Shown: in pieces, positions 1-8,096 of the stretch | Position numbering within the stretch: position 1 is the stretch's first letter | How the letters are laid out: each line of letters begins with the position of its first letter | Assembly (NCBI GenBank): GCA_900472395.1 | Contig: UCHV01000021.1 | Span: 1-64,000, forward strand | Length of the DNA: 64,000 bases | Source of the DNA: Hyphomicrobiales bacterium | GTDB taxonomy: Bacteria; Pseudomonadota; Alphaproteobacteria; Rhizobiales; Rhizobiaceae | Reading direction: 5' to 3' | Made by a program: the position numbers and the translations under genes | Notes under the pieces: model-generated | What the model was told of the DNA's origin: nothing | Database searches by the model: none | What the model saw: only the letters and a program-made list of their open reading frames with translations

Positions 1-225
1 TTGTCCTGTTTGCGACATGGAGGTCGTGTGTAAGGAGGGTGGCGATTACCCCCTCGACCCAAGCGCGTCCAGCGATCGGCTTTGCCTCTCGCGGACTTGC
101 TATCCTCTCCCGCAAGGGGAGAGGACAAGATGCTGCGGCCTAGATCTCTTCGCTTGGGGCAGCCAAGTGTTGGAAATTGCAGGTGAGGGGCCTGCCTCTA
201 GCGAGGTCGGTTTGCTCTGCGCTCT
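1..225. other. Intergenic stretch downstream of hemN; one inverted repeat
   Basis: I see no convincing gene here. The stretch lies beyond the 3' end of hemN. It holds a short perfect hairpin at 103-125, with arms TCCTCTCCC and GGGAGAGGA around GCAAG. It has no T-tract, so it may be a dispersed palindrome or a factor-dependent end rather than an intrinsic terminator. The open frame on the + strand overlaps the hairpin and shows no family signature. Confidence 0.4.
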
Positions 226-1578
226 CTATGCCGCCTTTGAATGCGTCCGGCCCGACTGGTCCAGATAGGCGTCGAAGCAGGCGGCGACGGCTCTCACCAG
301 AAAACGCTCCTGCCCACGCATGCTCAAAATATCGTTTTCGAGCGTTACGATACCGTCGGTGAGGAGATCCCGCAGCGGTGCGTTGCCATCGAGGACGGTG
401 TCGACGCAAACGCCGTGCGACCGGCAGGTGGCGGCGAGATCGACGGAGAAATCGCACATCACGCGCTCGATGATCTCGGCACGAAGGCGATCATCCGGCG
501 TCATGCGATAGCCTTTGGCGGTGGCAAGCAGGCCGGTGGCGATGGATTGTGCATAACGGCCGATCGCCACATCGTTCTGCACGTAACCGTGTTTCGAGCG
601 ACCGATGGAAGACGCGCCGAAGCCGATCAGCGTGTTGCAGGCATCGGTGGTGTAGCCCTGGAAGTTGCGGTGAAGCGTTCCGTCTTCCGCTGCCAGCGAA
701 AGGCTGTCGTCGGGCAGGGCAAAGTGATCGAGCCCGATCTGCCGGTAGCCGGCCTGTTTCAGCGTATCGGCAATAGCCTCCGCCTGGGCATGTCGCCCGC
801 TGGCATCGGCAAGCGCCGTTTCATCGATCAGTCGCTGGTGTTTCTTGAAACCCGGCACATGCGCGTAACCGAAGACAGCGAACCGATCCGGCCGCATTGC
901 GATGGCCATGCGTGTCGTTTCGATTGCCGATGCCACGCTCTGGTGCGGCAAGCCATAGATCAGGTCGAAATTGATGCTGGTGACACCGTGGGCGCGAAGT
1001 CCGCTGGCGGCATCGAGGGTCTGTTCCGCAGTCTGGATGCGGTTGATCGCCTTTTGCACTTTGGGATCGAAACTCTGGACCCCCAGGCTTGCTCGCGTCG
1101 TGCCGGCCTTGCCAAGCGCCTCGATCATCTCGGCTGTCAGGGTGCGGGGGTCGATTTCGACGGCAAGTTCGGTCGCATCGGTGAAGTCGAAGTGTTGCCG
1201 CATGTGGGTGGCGAGGTCGAGAAATTCCGATGGTTCCATGATGGTCGGGGTGCCGCCACCGAAATGCACCGTCGCGATCTTCGGCCTGTGTCGCATGGCT
1301 TCGGCAACGAGGGTCATCTCGCGTTTCAGGACATCGAGATAATCGAGGATCGGCTGGTCCTTCTGGGTAATCGTGGTGTGACAGCCGCAATACCAGCACA
1401 TCGACCGACAGAAGGGTACATGCACATAAAGCGAAACCGGCTCTGCGCCGTCGATCCGGGAAAGCCAGTCGCGATAGGTGCCGGCACCGATCTCGGGTGA
1501 AAAGCGCGGCGCCGTCGGATAGCTGGTGTAACGTGGCAGGCGGGCATCGCCATATCGTTCCAGAATGTCTTGCTTCAT
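226..1578 (-). CDS. hemN: Oxygen-independent coproporphyrinogen III oxidase (radical SAM)
   Basis: This 450-residue radical-SAM enzyme converts coproporphyrinogen III to protoporphyrinogen IX without O2, so haem can be made under anoxia. The N-terminal half carries the CRSMCWYCGC cluster-binding motif (CxxxCxxC plus the extra Cys typical of HemN), then GGGTPT. The start MKQDILERYG follows an AGGAG ribosome site seven bases upstream. Length is normal for the family. It is divergent from the DUF2249 genes, and the shared intergenic space holds an FNR/NnrR-like box at 1679-1692. Its place beside nirK fits haem demand during denitrification. Identification is secure; regulation is inferred. Confidence 0.96.
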   Translation of the reverse strand: MKQDILERYGDARLPRYTSYPTAPRFSPEIGAGTYRDWLSRIDGAEPVSLYVHVPFCRSMCWYCGCHTTITQKDQPILDYLDVLKREMTLVAEAMRHRPKIATVHFGGGTPTIMEPSEFLDLATHMRQHFDFTDATELAVEIDPRTLTAEMIEALGKAGTTRASLGVQSFDPKVQKAINRIQTAEQTLDAASGLRAHGVTSINFDLIYGLPHQSVASAIETTRMAIAMRPDRFAVFGYAHVPGFKKHQRLIDETALADASGRHAQAEAIADTLKQAGYRQIGLDHFALPDDSLSLAAEDGTLHRNFQGYTTDACNTLIGFGASSIGRSKHGYVQNDVAIGRYAQSIATGLLATAKGYRMTPDDRLRAEIIERVMCDFSVDLAATCRSHGVCVDTVLDGNAPLRDLLTDGIVTLENDILSMRGQERFLVRAVAACFDAYLDQSGRTHSKAA

Positions 1579-1678
1579 CGTTCAGCTCCTGTGATCGCAG
1601 TGAAGGTAAAGTCGATTTCCGGATTGATCTTTGCGAAATGCCGCGCATCGCGCCGGTTACTGTCGATCGCCAAGTTCT

Positions 1679-1692
1679 TTGTGCCGCGACAA
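1679..1692. promoter_or_regulatory. FNR/NnrR-type box between hemN and the DUF2249 operon
   Basis: The sequence TTGTGCCGCGACAA has the TTG-N8-CAA form of FNR/NnrR/DNR sites. It lies 81 bases before the DUF2249 start and about 100 bases before hemN. The similar site before nirK (TTGTGATGGAACAA) lies 78 bases before its start, so the geometry matches. Which of the two divergent units it serves cannot be told from sequence. Confidence 0.55.
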
Positions 1693-1773
1693 AAAGCATC
1701 ACCTTCGCTCGTGTTAGCAAAAGGCAATAGGCCGCGCCCCAGGCCGCACTATTGTCTCGTGGGTGAATGAAGG

Positions 1774-2067
1774 ATGCAGAAGACCATGACTGAAACGCTT
1801 GACGACGTGCTGACGATCGACGTTCGCGAAATTCCCGGTGCGCAGCGCCATCCACGCATTTTCGGCACTCTGGAAAGGCTGGAGCCCGGTCAGGTTCTGC
1901 AGATCACCGTCGATCACGATCCGGTGCCGCTTTATTATCATCTCGAGAATCATTTCAACGGCCTGTTCGGCTGGCAATATCTGGAGCGTGGCCCGCAGCT
2001 GTGGAAGGTCGAGATCAAGCGGCTGAAACATGAGGGCTGCACCTGCTCCTGCGGTGGCAACCACTAA
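1774..2067 (+). CDS. DUF2249 domain protein (single domain, Cys-rich tail)
   Basis: A 97-residue protein with one DUF2249 domain: LTIDVREIPG near residue 12, a central ITVDHDP strand and a YHLENHF helix. It ends in CTCSCGGNH, three Cys and a His that could bind metal. DUF2249 proteins are often encoded with denitrification and haem-copper oxidase genes, but their biochemical role is not settled. The gene starts 81 bases after an FNR/NnrR-type box and is followed by a second DUF2249 gene, probably in one transcript. An alternative ATG lies four codons downstream. The domain call is firm; function is unknown. Confidence 0.85.
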   Translation: MQKTMTETLDDVLTIDVREIPGAQRHPRIFGTLERLEPGQVLQITVDHDPVPLYYHLENHFNGLFGWQYLERGPQLWKVEIKRLKHEGCTCSCGGNH

Positions 2068-2137
2068 AGCGGCTGGCGGACGGTGGGTTTCGAGGCGTAA
2101 ACGCCAACAGGTTGGAATTGCTGCCGGGAGGCTGAAC

Positions 2138-2656
2138 ATGCCGCAGAATTTTAAGGAACTCGACGTCCGCCCCCTGCTGCGGGATGGCGGGGAACCGTTT
2201 CAGGCCATCATGGCGGCGGTGCAATCGCTGGCGCCGGGGGAGGGGTTGCGGCTCCTCTCCACATTCAAACCGACGCCGCTTCTGACACTGATGAGCAAGC
2301 GCGGTTTTTCAAGCGATGCCGTGGAGCTTGAAGGCGGCGAATGGGAGGTGAATTTTTCACCGCTCGTGGTCAAGACCATGGCCGTTGCGGTTTCGAGCGG
2401 CGCAGACGATGCTTCGGACTGGCCGGAACCCCTCTGGCAGCTGGATCTGACCACCGCCGAGCCGCCCCTGCCGATGGAAAAGGTGCTTTCGCGCCTGTCG
2501 TTGATGGAGCCGGGTGAAGTTCTGTTCGTGTTGCTGGCGCGTGAACCGGCATTTCTGGCGACCGAGCTTGAAGGCCTTGGCCACCGCTGGGTCGGTGCGC
2601 CGGATGGCGACGGCAATGTTTACCGCATGCTCATCCGTGTCGGATCGGCTGCATAG
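2138..2656 (+). CDS. Double DUF2249 domain protein
   Basis: A 172-residue protein with two DUF2249-like halves: residues 5-75 (ELDVRPLLRDGGEPF, then LLSTFKPTPL) and residues about 95-170 (LDLTTAEPPLPMEKV, then VLLAREPAF). I chose the ATG at 2138 because CGGGAG lies just upstream. A longer frame reaches back into the previous gene but lacks family sequence. It follows the single-domain paralogue by 70 bases and precedes nirK on the same strand. Co-location with nirK-nirV-nnrR and an NnrR-type box suggests expression during nitrite or NO respiration. The molecular role is unknown. Confidence 0.82.
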   Translation: MPQNFKELDVRPLLRDGGEPFQAIMAAVQSLAPGEGLRLLSTFKPTPLLTLMSKRGFSSDAVELEGGEWEVNFSPLVVKTMAVAVSSGADDASDWPEPLWQLDLTTAEPPLPMEKVLSRLSLMEPGEVLFVLLAREPAFLATELEGLGHRWVGAPDGDGNVYRMLIRVGSAA

Positions 2657-2793
2657 CGTGCTGTAAACTCCGCTGCTGGCGATGCACATGGCGTTGTTTC
2701 GAATATTCGCTGTTATCGAAATTGCCACAAGTCAAAATTCAGGTCTTTATTTTGCCTTTTGAGATTTGTCGCGGATAAGACTCTTTCTTTTCT

Positions 2794-2807
2794 TTGTGAT
2801 GGAACAA
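2794..2807. promoter_or_regulatory. NnrR/FNR-type box upstream of nirK
   Basis: TTGTGATGGAACAA fits TTG-N8-CAA and lies 78 bases before the nirK ATG. If it sits near -41.5, as is usual for activators of this family, transcription would start near 2842. The regulator is probably the product of the nearby nnrR gene. This assignment is an inference. Confidence 0.65.
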
Positions 2808-2885
2808 CAAAGCCTGTTCGGGTCGATCTAATAATCAAGACGACGAAGCAAGCGTTGCTCCGTCGCTTGAAAAGGAGAGACTTTC

Positions 2886-4025
2886 ATGAGTGAACAGTTT
2901 CGGTTGACCCGCCGCACCATTCTGGCTGGCGCCGCTTTTGCGGGTGCTCTGGCGCCGGTGGTTACCTCTGTCGCACATGCCGAAGGCGGGGATATCAAGA
3001 CGAATGCCGCAGCCACTGCTGCCGAGATCGGCAAGCTGGAGCGCGTCAAGGTCGAACTGGTAAGACCGCCTTTCGTCCACGCACACACGCAAAAGGCTCA
3101 GGGCGGCCCCAAGGTCGTCGAGTTCAAGATGGTGATCGAGGAAAAGAAGATCATCGTCGACGACAAGGGCACGGAGGTCCATGCGATGACCTTCAACGGT
3201 TCTGTCCCGGGGCCGATGATGGTTGTGCATCAGGATGACTATGTCGAGCTGACGCTCGTCAATCCCGCCACCAACGAGCTGCAGCACAATATCGACTTCC
3301 ATGCGGCAACCGGTGCCTTGGGCGGTGGTGCGCTGACGGTGGTCAATCCCGGCGATACTGCGGTATTGCGCTTCAAGGCCACCAAGGCCGGCGTCTTCGT
3401 TTATCACTGTGCGCCTTCGGGCATGGTGCCGTGGCATGTGACCTCGGGCATGAACGGCGCAATCCTGGTTCTGCCGCGCGATGGCCTGAAGGATCACAAG
3501 GGGCAGGACCTCGTCTACGACAAGGTCTATTACGTCGGCGAACAGGATTTCTACGTTCCGAAAGACGAGAACGGCCAATTCAAGAAATACGCAAGCGCCG
3601 GCGAAGCCTATCCGGACGTTCTGGAAGCCATGAAGACGCTGACGCCGACGCATGTGGTTTTCAACGGTGCCGTGGGCGCATTGACGGGCGAAAATGCCCT
3701 CAAGGCCGAAGTGGGAGACCGTGTGCTGGTCCTGCATTCGCAGGCCAACCGCGACACGCGTCCGCACATCATCGGCGGCCATGGCGATTATGTCTGGGCT
3801 AACGGCAAGTTCGCCAATCCGCCGGAACTCGACCAGGAAACCTGGTTCATTCCCGGTGGTGCCGCAGGGGCAGCTTATTACACATTCCTGCAGCCGGGCA
3901 TCTACGCCTATGTCAACCACAACCTCATCGAGGCGTTCGAACTCGGCGCGGCCGGCCATTTCAAGGTCACCGGCGAGTGGAACGACGATCTGATGACGGC
4001 GGTGGTATCGCCCACTTCGGGCTGA
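2886..4025 (+). CDS. nirK: Copper-containing nitrite reductase
   Basis: NirK reduces nitrite to nitric oxide in the periplasm, the defining step of denitrification. The 379-residue protein starts with a Tat signal ([13 protein letters not shown]) ending near AHA at 30-32. Ligand spacing matches the family exactly. Type 1 copper: His134, Cys175, His184, Met189. Type 2 copper: His139, His174 and His345. Catalytic Asp137 and His294 are present. All lie at a constant offset of 39 from the Alcaligenes numbering. An AAGGAGAG ribosome site precedes the ATG. It is followed by nirV and nnrR, the usual rhizobial order. Very secure. Confidence 0.98.
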   Translation: MSEQFRLTRRTILAGAAFAGALAPVVTSVAHAEGGDIKTNAAATAAEIGKLERVKVELVRPPFVHAHTQKAQGGPKVVEFKMVIEEKKIIVDDKGTEVHAMTFNGSVPGPMMVVHQDDYVELTLVNPATNELQHNIDFHAATGALGGGALTVVNPGDTAVLRFKATKAGVFVYHCAPSGMVPWHVTSGMNGAILVLPRDGLKDHKGQDLVYDKVYYVGEQDFYVPKDENGQFKKYASAGEAYPDVLEAMKTLTPTHVVFNGAVGALTGENALKAEVGDRVLVLHSQANRDTRPHIIGGHGDYVWANGKFANPPELDQETWFIPGGAAGAAYYTFLQPGIYAYVNHNLIEAFELGAAGHFKVTGEWNDDLMTAVVSPTSG

Positions 4026-4035
4026 CAACACGCAG

Positions 4036-4066
4036 CCCGGCGCCTTGTCACCACCAAGGCGCCGGG
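4036..4066 (+). repeat. Strong stem-loop between nirK and nirV
   Basis: Perfect 12-bp arms, CCCGGCGCCTTG and CAAGGCGCCGGG, enclose a 7-base loop ten bases after the nirK stop. There is no following T-tract, so intrinsic termination is unlikely. A 3' stabiliser of nirK mRNA or partial attenuation before nirV is more plausible. Confidence 0.75.
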
Positions 4067-4100
4067 TGGCAACTTGGCGCGGTCAGGACTGGAGTGACCG

Positions 4101-4994
4101 ATGACTTTATCCACTATTCTGCATGGCGGCGTCGCATCGATTGCCCTGCCGCTGACGCTGATTGCCGGACTTGCCGGAGGCATCGGCGTTCAAGCGGGCA
4201 TCTGGCCGACATCGGCCAAGGCCGGAATTGCACCGGCGACCATCACCATTCCGCGTGGCAGTTTCGATCATCGTGAAGCCGGGGAATTCCTGCGCGCCGG
4301 TTTTGCCGTCGATGCGCCGATGGTGACGAAGAGTTTTTCGCGGCCGCTGGAAATCACGAAATATCAGGTGAGCGTCGCGAGCTACGATGAATGTGTGGCG
4401 GCGGGCGGTTGTCTAAAGCGTGACACGCAGATGTCGCCGCGCGCCGACCTGCCGGTAACCGGCGTCAGTTTCGACGATGCCAGCGCTTATGCCCGCTGGA
4501 TTTCGGAAAAGACCGGCGAGATCTGGCGGCTGCCGCGCGACGAGGAACTGGCTTATGCCGCCGGTTCGAAGTTTCCCGACGATGCGCTCGGGGTCGATCC
4601 GAACAGCCGGAACCCCGCCCTGCGCTGGCTGGCCGATTATGAGCGGGAATCGAGCCGCAAGGCGTCGCGCATCGCCGACCCGCAGCCTTATGGCAGCTTT
4701 GGCGAAAACGAGAATGGCCTTGCGGATTTTGCCGGCAATGTCTGGGAATGGACATCCACCTGTCTGCGGCGGGTTTCGCTGGACAGGTCCTCGAAAACGA
4801 TATCGGACGCGGAAAGCTGCGGCATCTATATCACTGCCGGCAAACACCGTTCGCCCCTGAGCGCCTTCGTGCGCGAGCCGAAGGGCGGTGGCTGCTCGGT
4901 GGGTGCGCCGCCGGATAATGTCGGCTTCCGATTGGTGCGGGACGGGCGGTGGTATGCACCGCTCCTCTTTGCCATTTCGCGCAGGTCCATGTAG
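4101..4994 (+). CDS. nirV: NirV, formylglycine-generating-enzyme-fold protein linked to nitrite reductase
   Basis: A 297-residue protein with an N-terminal hydrophobic signal (residues 5-35) and an FGE/SUMF1-type fold. Visible family features are PVTGVSFDDASAYARWIS, WRLPRDEELAYAA, FGENENGLADFAGNVWEW and a C-terminal GCSVGAPPDNVGFRLVRD. NirV genes accompany nirK in denitrifiers. A role in NirK maturation has been suggested but is not proven here. Start: GGAGTGACCG precedes the ATG. It follows nirK after a stem-loop and ends before a terminator-like hairpin, so nirK-nirV is probably one transcript with attenuated nirV. Confidence 0.9.
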   Translation: MTLSTILHGGVASIALPLTLIAGLAGGIGVQAGIWPTSAKAGIAPATITIPRGSFDHREAGEFLRAGFAVDAPMVTKSFSRPLEITKYQVSVASYDECVAAGGCLKRDTQMSPRADLPVTGVSFDDASAYARWISEKTGEIWRLPRDEELAYAAGSKFPDDALGVDPNSRNPALRWLADYERESSRKASRIADPQPYGSFGENENGLADFAGNVWEWTSTCLRRVSLDRSSKTISDAESCGIYITAGKHRSPLSAFVREPKGGGCSVGAPPDNVGFRLVRDGRWYAPLLFAISRRSM

Positions 4995-5001
4995 CGTGGA
5001 G

Positions 5002-5035
5002 AAGCCGATTCCGCCTTTGGGGGAGCGGCTTTTTG
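5002..5035 (+). terminator. Rho-independent terminator after nirV
   Basis: AAGCCG at 5002-5007 pairs with CGGCTT at 5026-5031, with partial inner TCC/GGA pairing, and is followed by a run of T to 5034. It lies just past the nirV stop and before nnrR, so nnrR probably has its own promoter. Confidence 0.6.
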
Positions 5036-5087
5036 CATATCCGCTACAGCCGCGGCCTGACGGCTTCGCATCGAGGAACACGCCGCC

Positions 5088-5777
5088 TTGAAGATCGATC
5101 GTTCTCTTATCCGCTCCATCCCGCTTTTCGACAGGATGCCAGACGAGGAACTCGATCGTTTGCTGCAGCATGCTTCCTCCCGCCGCGTTCCGCAGGGCGA
5201 GACGGTGTTCGAGCAGGGCGGCACGGCCAGCAGCTTCTATCTTCTCCTGCATGGGCGCCTGAAGGTGACGCAGGTGACGGAAGATGGCCAGCAGATCATC
5301 GTGCGGGTCGTGCATCCGGGCGATCTGTTCGGGTTTGCCAAGGCGCTGCAGCGCACCGATTATCCGGGCACGGCGATTGCCGTTGCCGAAAGCCTGACGC
5401 TTTCCTGGCCGACCGAACTCTGGCCGAATTTCGTCGAGCACAATCCGCGGCTTGCCGTCACCGCCATGCAGACCATCGGCCAGAGGCTGGAGGAAGCGCA
5501 TGTGCGCATCCGCGAAATGTCCACCGAAGAAGTGGAGCGGCGCGTGGCGCATACCGTCTTGCGCCTTGCGAAAAAGGCCGGCAGGCAGGAGGCGGGCGGC
5601 ATTCGCATCGACTTCCTGATTTCCCGTCAGGACATTGCCGAAATGACCGGCACGACCTTGCACACGGTATCCCGCATTCTGAGCGCCTGGGAAAAACTCG
5701 GTTTCGTGGAGGGCGGTCGTCAGAAACTGCTGGTCAAGGACCAGAACGGTCTCGAGACGATTGCCAGCGGCAGCTGA
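5088..5777 (+). CDS. nnrR: Crp/Fnr-family nitric-oxide-responsive regulator NnrR
   Basis: A 229-residue Crp/Fnr protein. It has a cyclic-nucleotide-binding-type beta barrel (residues about 10-120, with EQGGTASSFYLLLHGRLKV) and a C-terminal winged helix with recognition region SRQDIAEMTGTTLHTVSRILSAWE. It lacks the N-terminal Cys cluster of FNR, as expected for NnrR/DNR. NnrR activates nir and nor genes in response to NO. The start is TTG with AGGAA about ten bases upstream. Position after nirK-nirV is the classical arrangement. The exact subfamily is inferred from context. Confidence 0.88.
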   Translation: MKIDRSLIRSIPLFDRMPDEELDRLLQHASSRRVPQGETVFEQGGTASSFYLLLHGRLKVTQVTEDGQQIIVRVVHPGDLFGFAKALQRTDYPGTAIAVAESLTLSWPTELWPNFVEHNPRLAVTAMQTIGQRLEEAHVRIREMSTEEVERRVAHTVLRLAKKAGRQEAGGIRIDFLISRQDIAEMTGTTLHTVSRILSAWEKLGFVEGGRQKLLVKDQNGLETIASGS

Positions 5778-5934
5778 AAACCAGGAAAAGAACGGATTTC
5801 CATTTCCCGGCACAGAGGCTGGGAGAATTTGTCATCATGGCGCCGGAATTTAGTACACAAGATTTGTAGACAAAGTTGACGGTCTGCTGTCTGGCGTCGC
5901 ATTATCAGCTGGAAGATCAACCGGAGAACGGACG

Positions 5935-6123
5935 ATGACCAGCAACGGCTTTTCAATTTTCGGATTTGACCTGTTCGGCCTGACGCGGCGTATGCCTTCC
6001 GACCGGGAAGATGGCGTCACCGCCGCATCCAGGCCGTCTCAAAAGACCGCCCGCGACGATGAACGCGAAGAGTTCGAGGATCGCCCCGAGACTTTTTTCT
6101 GGGGCATGTATCCCGTTTATTGA
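5935..6123 (+). CDS. Small hypothetical protein next to nnrR
   Basis: A 62-residue ORF beginning MTSNGFSIFGFDLFGLTRR and ending ETFFWGMYPVY, with an acidic, charged middle. GGAGAA lies before the ATG. No family is recognised. It has no predicted membrane segment. It lies 157 bases after nnrR on the same strand. A short palindrome TTTGTAGACAAA sits upstream at 5863-5874. A real small gene is likely from the ribosome site and codon pattern; function is unknown. Confidence 0.55.
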   Translation: MTSNGFSIFGFDLFGLTRRMPSDREDGVTAASRPSQKTARDDEREEFEDRPETFFWGMYPVY

Positions 6124-6150
6124 CCGGCAGCGCGCAGCGACGGCCTGACA

Positions 6151-6720
6151 TCATCGATGTTCGGCCGAAAAGGGCGCCATCTCTTCTTCCGCCGTCGCAT
6201 TCCACAGGCCGAGCCCTTTCAGGACCTCGACTGTAAACGTGAAGGGCGCGGTGCCCGCCGCCGTGACGACGCCATCGCAGTGAACGGCCGCTGGCCCGTC
6301 GATATAAAGACCATCGCCCGAATAGGCCGGATAAGCCTGATGGGAGCCGAGCCGGTTGCCGGTGTGCTTGATGTCATTCAGGATGCCGGTGCCGGCCAGC
6401 ATGCTTGCCGCGGCGCAGATGCCGGCCGTCATCTTCTTCTCGTCATGGAAGGAATGCACGAGAGCGGGCAGCTTTTCCGGCACGAGGCCTTTTTCCCATG
6501 CCAGGCCACCCGGCACGACCAGCGCATCGAAATCCTGCGGTTTGACGTCATCATAGGATAGGTCGGGCGTGACATTCAGCCCGCCCATGGATGTCACCGG
6601 GCTGCCATCCGATGTTGCCGTCTTGACGACGACACCAAGATAACTGCGCGCGACGGCCATCAGCAGCGCACATTCCCAATCCGCAAATTCCGGCGTCAGT
6701 GCCACCACGATTGCTGTCAT
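6151..6720 (-). CDS. DJ-1/PfpI family protein
   Basis: A 189-residue DJ-1/PfpI-fold protein of the glutamine amidotransferase-like superfamily. Features: VVPGGLAWEKG around residues 70-80, and the nucleophile-elbow region MTAGICAAASMLA with a Cys near residue 100. Members act as glyoxalases, chaperones or stress proteins, so the reaction is unassigned. The start was set at 6720 because GGGAGG lies six bases upstream; a longer frame runs into the divergent promoter without family sequence. It is divergent from soxR with a SoxR-like box between, suggesting redox-stress control. Confidence 0.85.
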   Translation of the reverse strand: MTAIVVALTPEFADWECALLMAVARSYLGVVVKTATSDGSPVTSMGGLNVTPDLSYDDVKPQDFDALVVPGGLAWEKGLVPEKLPALVHSFHDEKKMTAGICAAASMLAGTGILNDIKHTGNRLGSHQAYPAYSGDGLYIDGPAAVHCDGVVTAAGTAPFTFTVEVLKGLGLWNATAEEEMAPFSAEHR

Positions 6721-6879
6721 TCCCATCCTCCCAAGGCAAACGCGCCCCTTGCAAAACACTGCGCGAACGATAACCGCAGCTTCTGCTCCTGACAATTTCC
6801 CGCCGGGATAACCCTCGTTTTCAAGTGCTGGACACCCGCAATGCACTTGCGAAAACGGGCCGGCCTCGCCTATTGGAAA

Positions 6880-6895
6880 CTCAACAATAGTTGAG
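6880..6895. promoter_or_regulatory. SoxR-like operator (CTCAAC-AATA-GTTGAG)
   Basis: A 16-bp perfect inverted repeat with 6-bp arms around AATA matches the CCTCAA...TTGAGG core of SoxR boxes. It lies 12 bases before the soxR start and about 160 bases from the divergent DJ-1 gene. SoxR-family sites sit between -35 and -10, so transcription from here could be toward either gene. Autoregulation is likely. Confidence 0.6.
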
Positions 6896-6907
6896 GTCTG
6901 TGGTGCC

Positions 6908-7357
6908 GTGGAAAAAGCGGGTGGTGTGAAGAACGAGCTGACGGTCGGCGAATTTGCCAGGCGCGCCGGTGTGGCGGTTTCCACCCTGCATTTCTACGAG
7001 GCCAAGGGGCTGATCAAGTCTCGCCGGACCGGGGGCAACCAGCGGCGGTATCCACGCGGGCTTCTGCGTCTCGTCGCAATCATCCGCATCGCCCAGCGCG
7101 CCGGAATATCGCTTGCGGAAATCAAGGAAACGCTCTCACCGCTGCCGGACGATCGCCCGCCGAACGCGGCCGAATGGCATACGCTTTCCTCCAACTGGAA
7201 AGGACAGCTGGATCAGCGGATAACTGCGTTGACGCAGTTGCGCGATGAGCTGGAGGGCTGCATCGGTTGCGGCTGTCTGTCGCTGAAGGATTGCCCGCTG
7301 CGCAACCCGAAGGACGAACTCGGGAAAATGGAGGTGGGCGCTGTTCTCTTGAGGTAG
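6908..7357 (+). CDS. soxR: Redox-sensitive MerR-family activator SoxR
   Basis: A 149-residue MerR-family regulator. The N-terminal winged helix ([26 protein letters not shown], about 11-36) is followed by a dimerisation helix and the cysteine set C118-IG-C121-G-C123-LSLKD-C129, which matches the [2Fe-2S]-binding cysteines of SoxR almost residue for residue. It senses redox-cycling compounds and switches promoters by twisting an over-long spacer. The start is GTG at 6908; a GTG six codons later is possible. The SoxR-like palindrome immediately upstream indicates autoregulation. Confidence 0.95.
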   Translation: MEKAGGVKNELTVGEFARRAGVAVSTLHFYEAKGLIKSRRTGGNQRRYPRGLLRLVAIIRIAQRAGISLAEIKETLSPLPDDRPPNAAEWHTLSSNWKGQLDQRITALTQLRDELEGCIGCGCLSLKDCPLRNPKDELGKMEVGAVLLR

Positions 7358-7496
7358 GTCCGAGGGTTCACGGGCAGAAAAGTAGCCGTTGCCGTTGCCG
7401 GATGCCCTTCCTGAAACGCGTCTGCCGGTTACATTGATTTCCCGAACAGGATAAGTCTTCATTCGCGCGGGATGCTGCTCAACGACTGGATTATTC

Positions 7497-8096
7497 ATGC
7501 TTAAAGCGATCAGCCGGAAAGCCAACAAGGCATTGCTGGCAAAGGTTCTTGCCGGGATCGGCGGCTTCATTGCCGCGGCGATTTCGCTCGGTTATTCGCT
7601 TTACGAAAAACGACAGGCAGACATCATTCCGCAGGTGGCTGCGGCAGCGCCCATCGAGGCGGGACGCTGGAAAGTGTCGCTGAATGCGGGTGCGATCGGC
7701 TCGGAATTGCCGAACGGATCCCGGGTTTCGTCGGGCAAGCAGGCTATCGTCATCGACATGACGCTGGAGAACCTTTCGGCTGAAAGCTCCAACATCTATC
7801 GGGATCTCGTCAGGCTGCAGGGCATCCCCAATCCGCCGATGCCGCAATATTATCTGGTGCGCGACAAGGACGTTTTGTGGGACATGCAGCCGATGATGCC
7901 GGAGGCGGTCAAGGCAGTGTGGCAGGTGCCTGCGGATCTGAAGCTGCCCGACGTTCTGAAGGTTAAGGTCGACGGCGCGCAGTTCAAGCCGCGCGACAAT
8001 CTGTATGCCGCTCCCGGCTGGTTTTCCTCCGGCAGCGTGGCCCAGGTGGCGCTGCCGCTGGCGAAAACACCGGTCGTTACCGAGATCAAACCCTGA
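7497..8096 (+). CDS. Membrane-anchored hypothetical protein (gene 1 of 3)
   Basis: A 199-residue protein of unknown family. One N-terminal hydrophobic segment (residues about 16-36) follows a positively charged start (MLKAISRKANK), so the remainder is probably periplasmic. The body contains IVIDMTLENLSAESSN and a DVLWDMQPMMPEAV segment, suggesting a beta-rich domain. Its stop overlaps the next start by one base (TGATG), indicating translational coupling with two similarly built proteins. No function can be assigned. Confidence 0.75.
   Translation: MLKAISRKANKALLAKVLAGIGGFIAAAISLGYSLYEKRQADIIPQVAAAAPIEAGRWKVSLNAGAIGSELPNGSRVSSGKQAIVIDMTLENLSAESSNIYRDLVRLQGIPNPPMPQYYLVRDKDVLWDMQPMMPEAVKAVWQVPADLKLPDVLKVKVDGAQFKPRDNLYAAPGWFSSGSVAQVALPLAKTPVVTEIKP

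Noticed and set aside
821..1855. Long minus-strand open frame over hemN and its promoter
   Set aside because: It is an alternative frame of hemN, Arg/His-rich with no family features, while the hemN frame has the full radical-SAM signature.
5863..5874. TTTGTAGACAAA as an additional NnrR box
   Set aside because: It is palindromic but has only two or four bases between half-sites, not the eight of TTG-N8-CAA sites.
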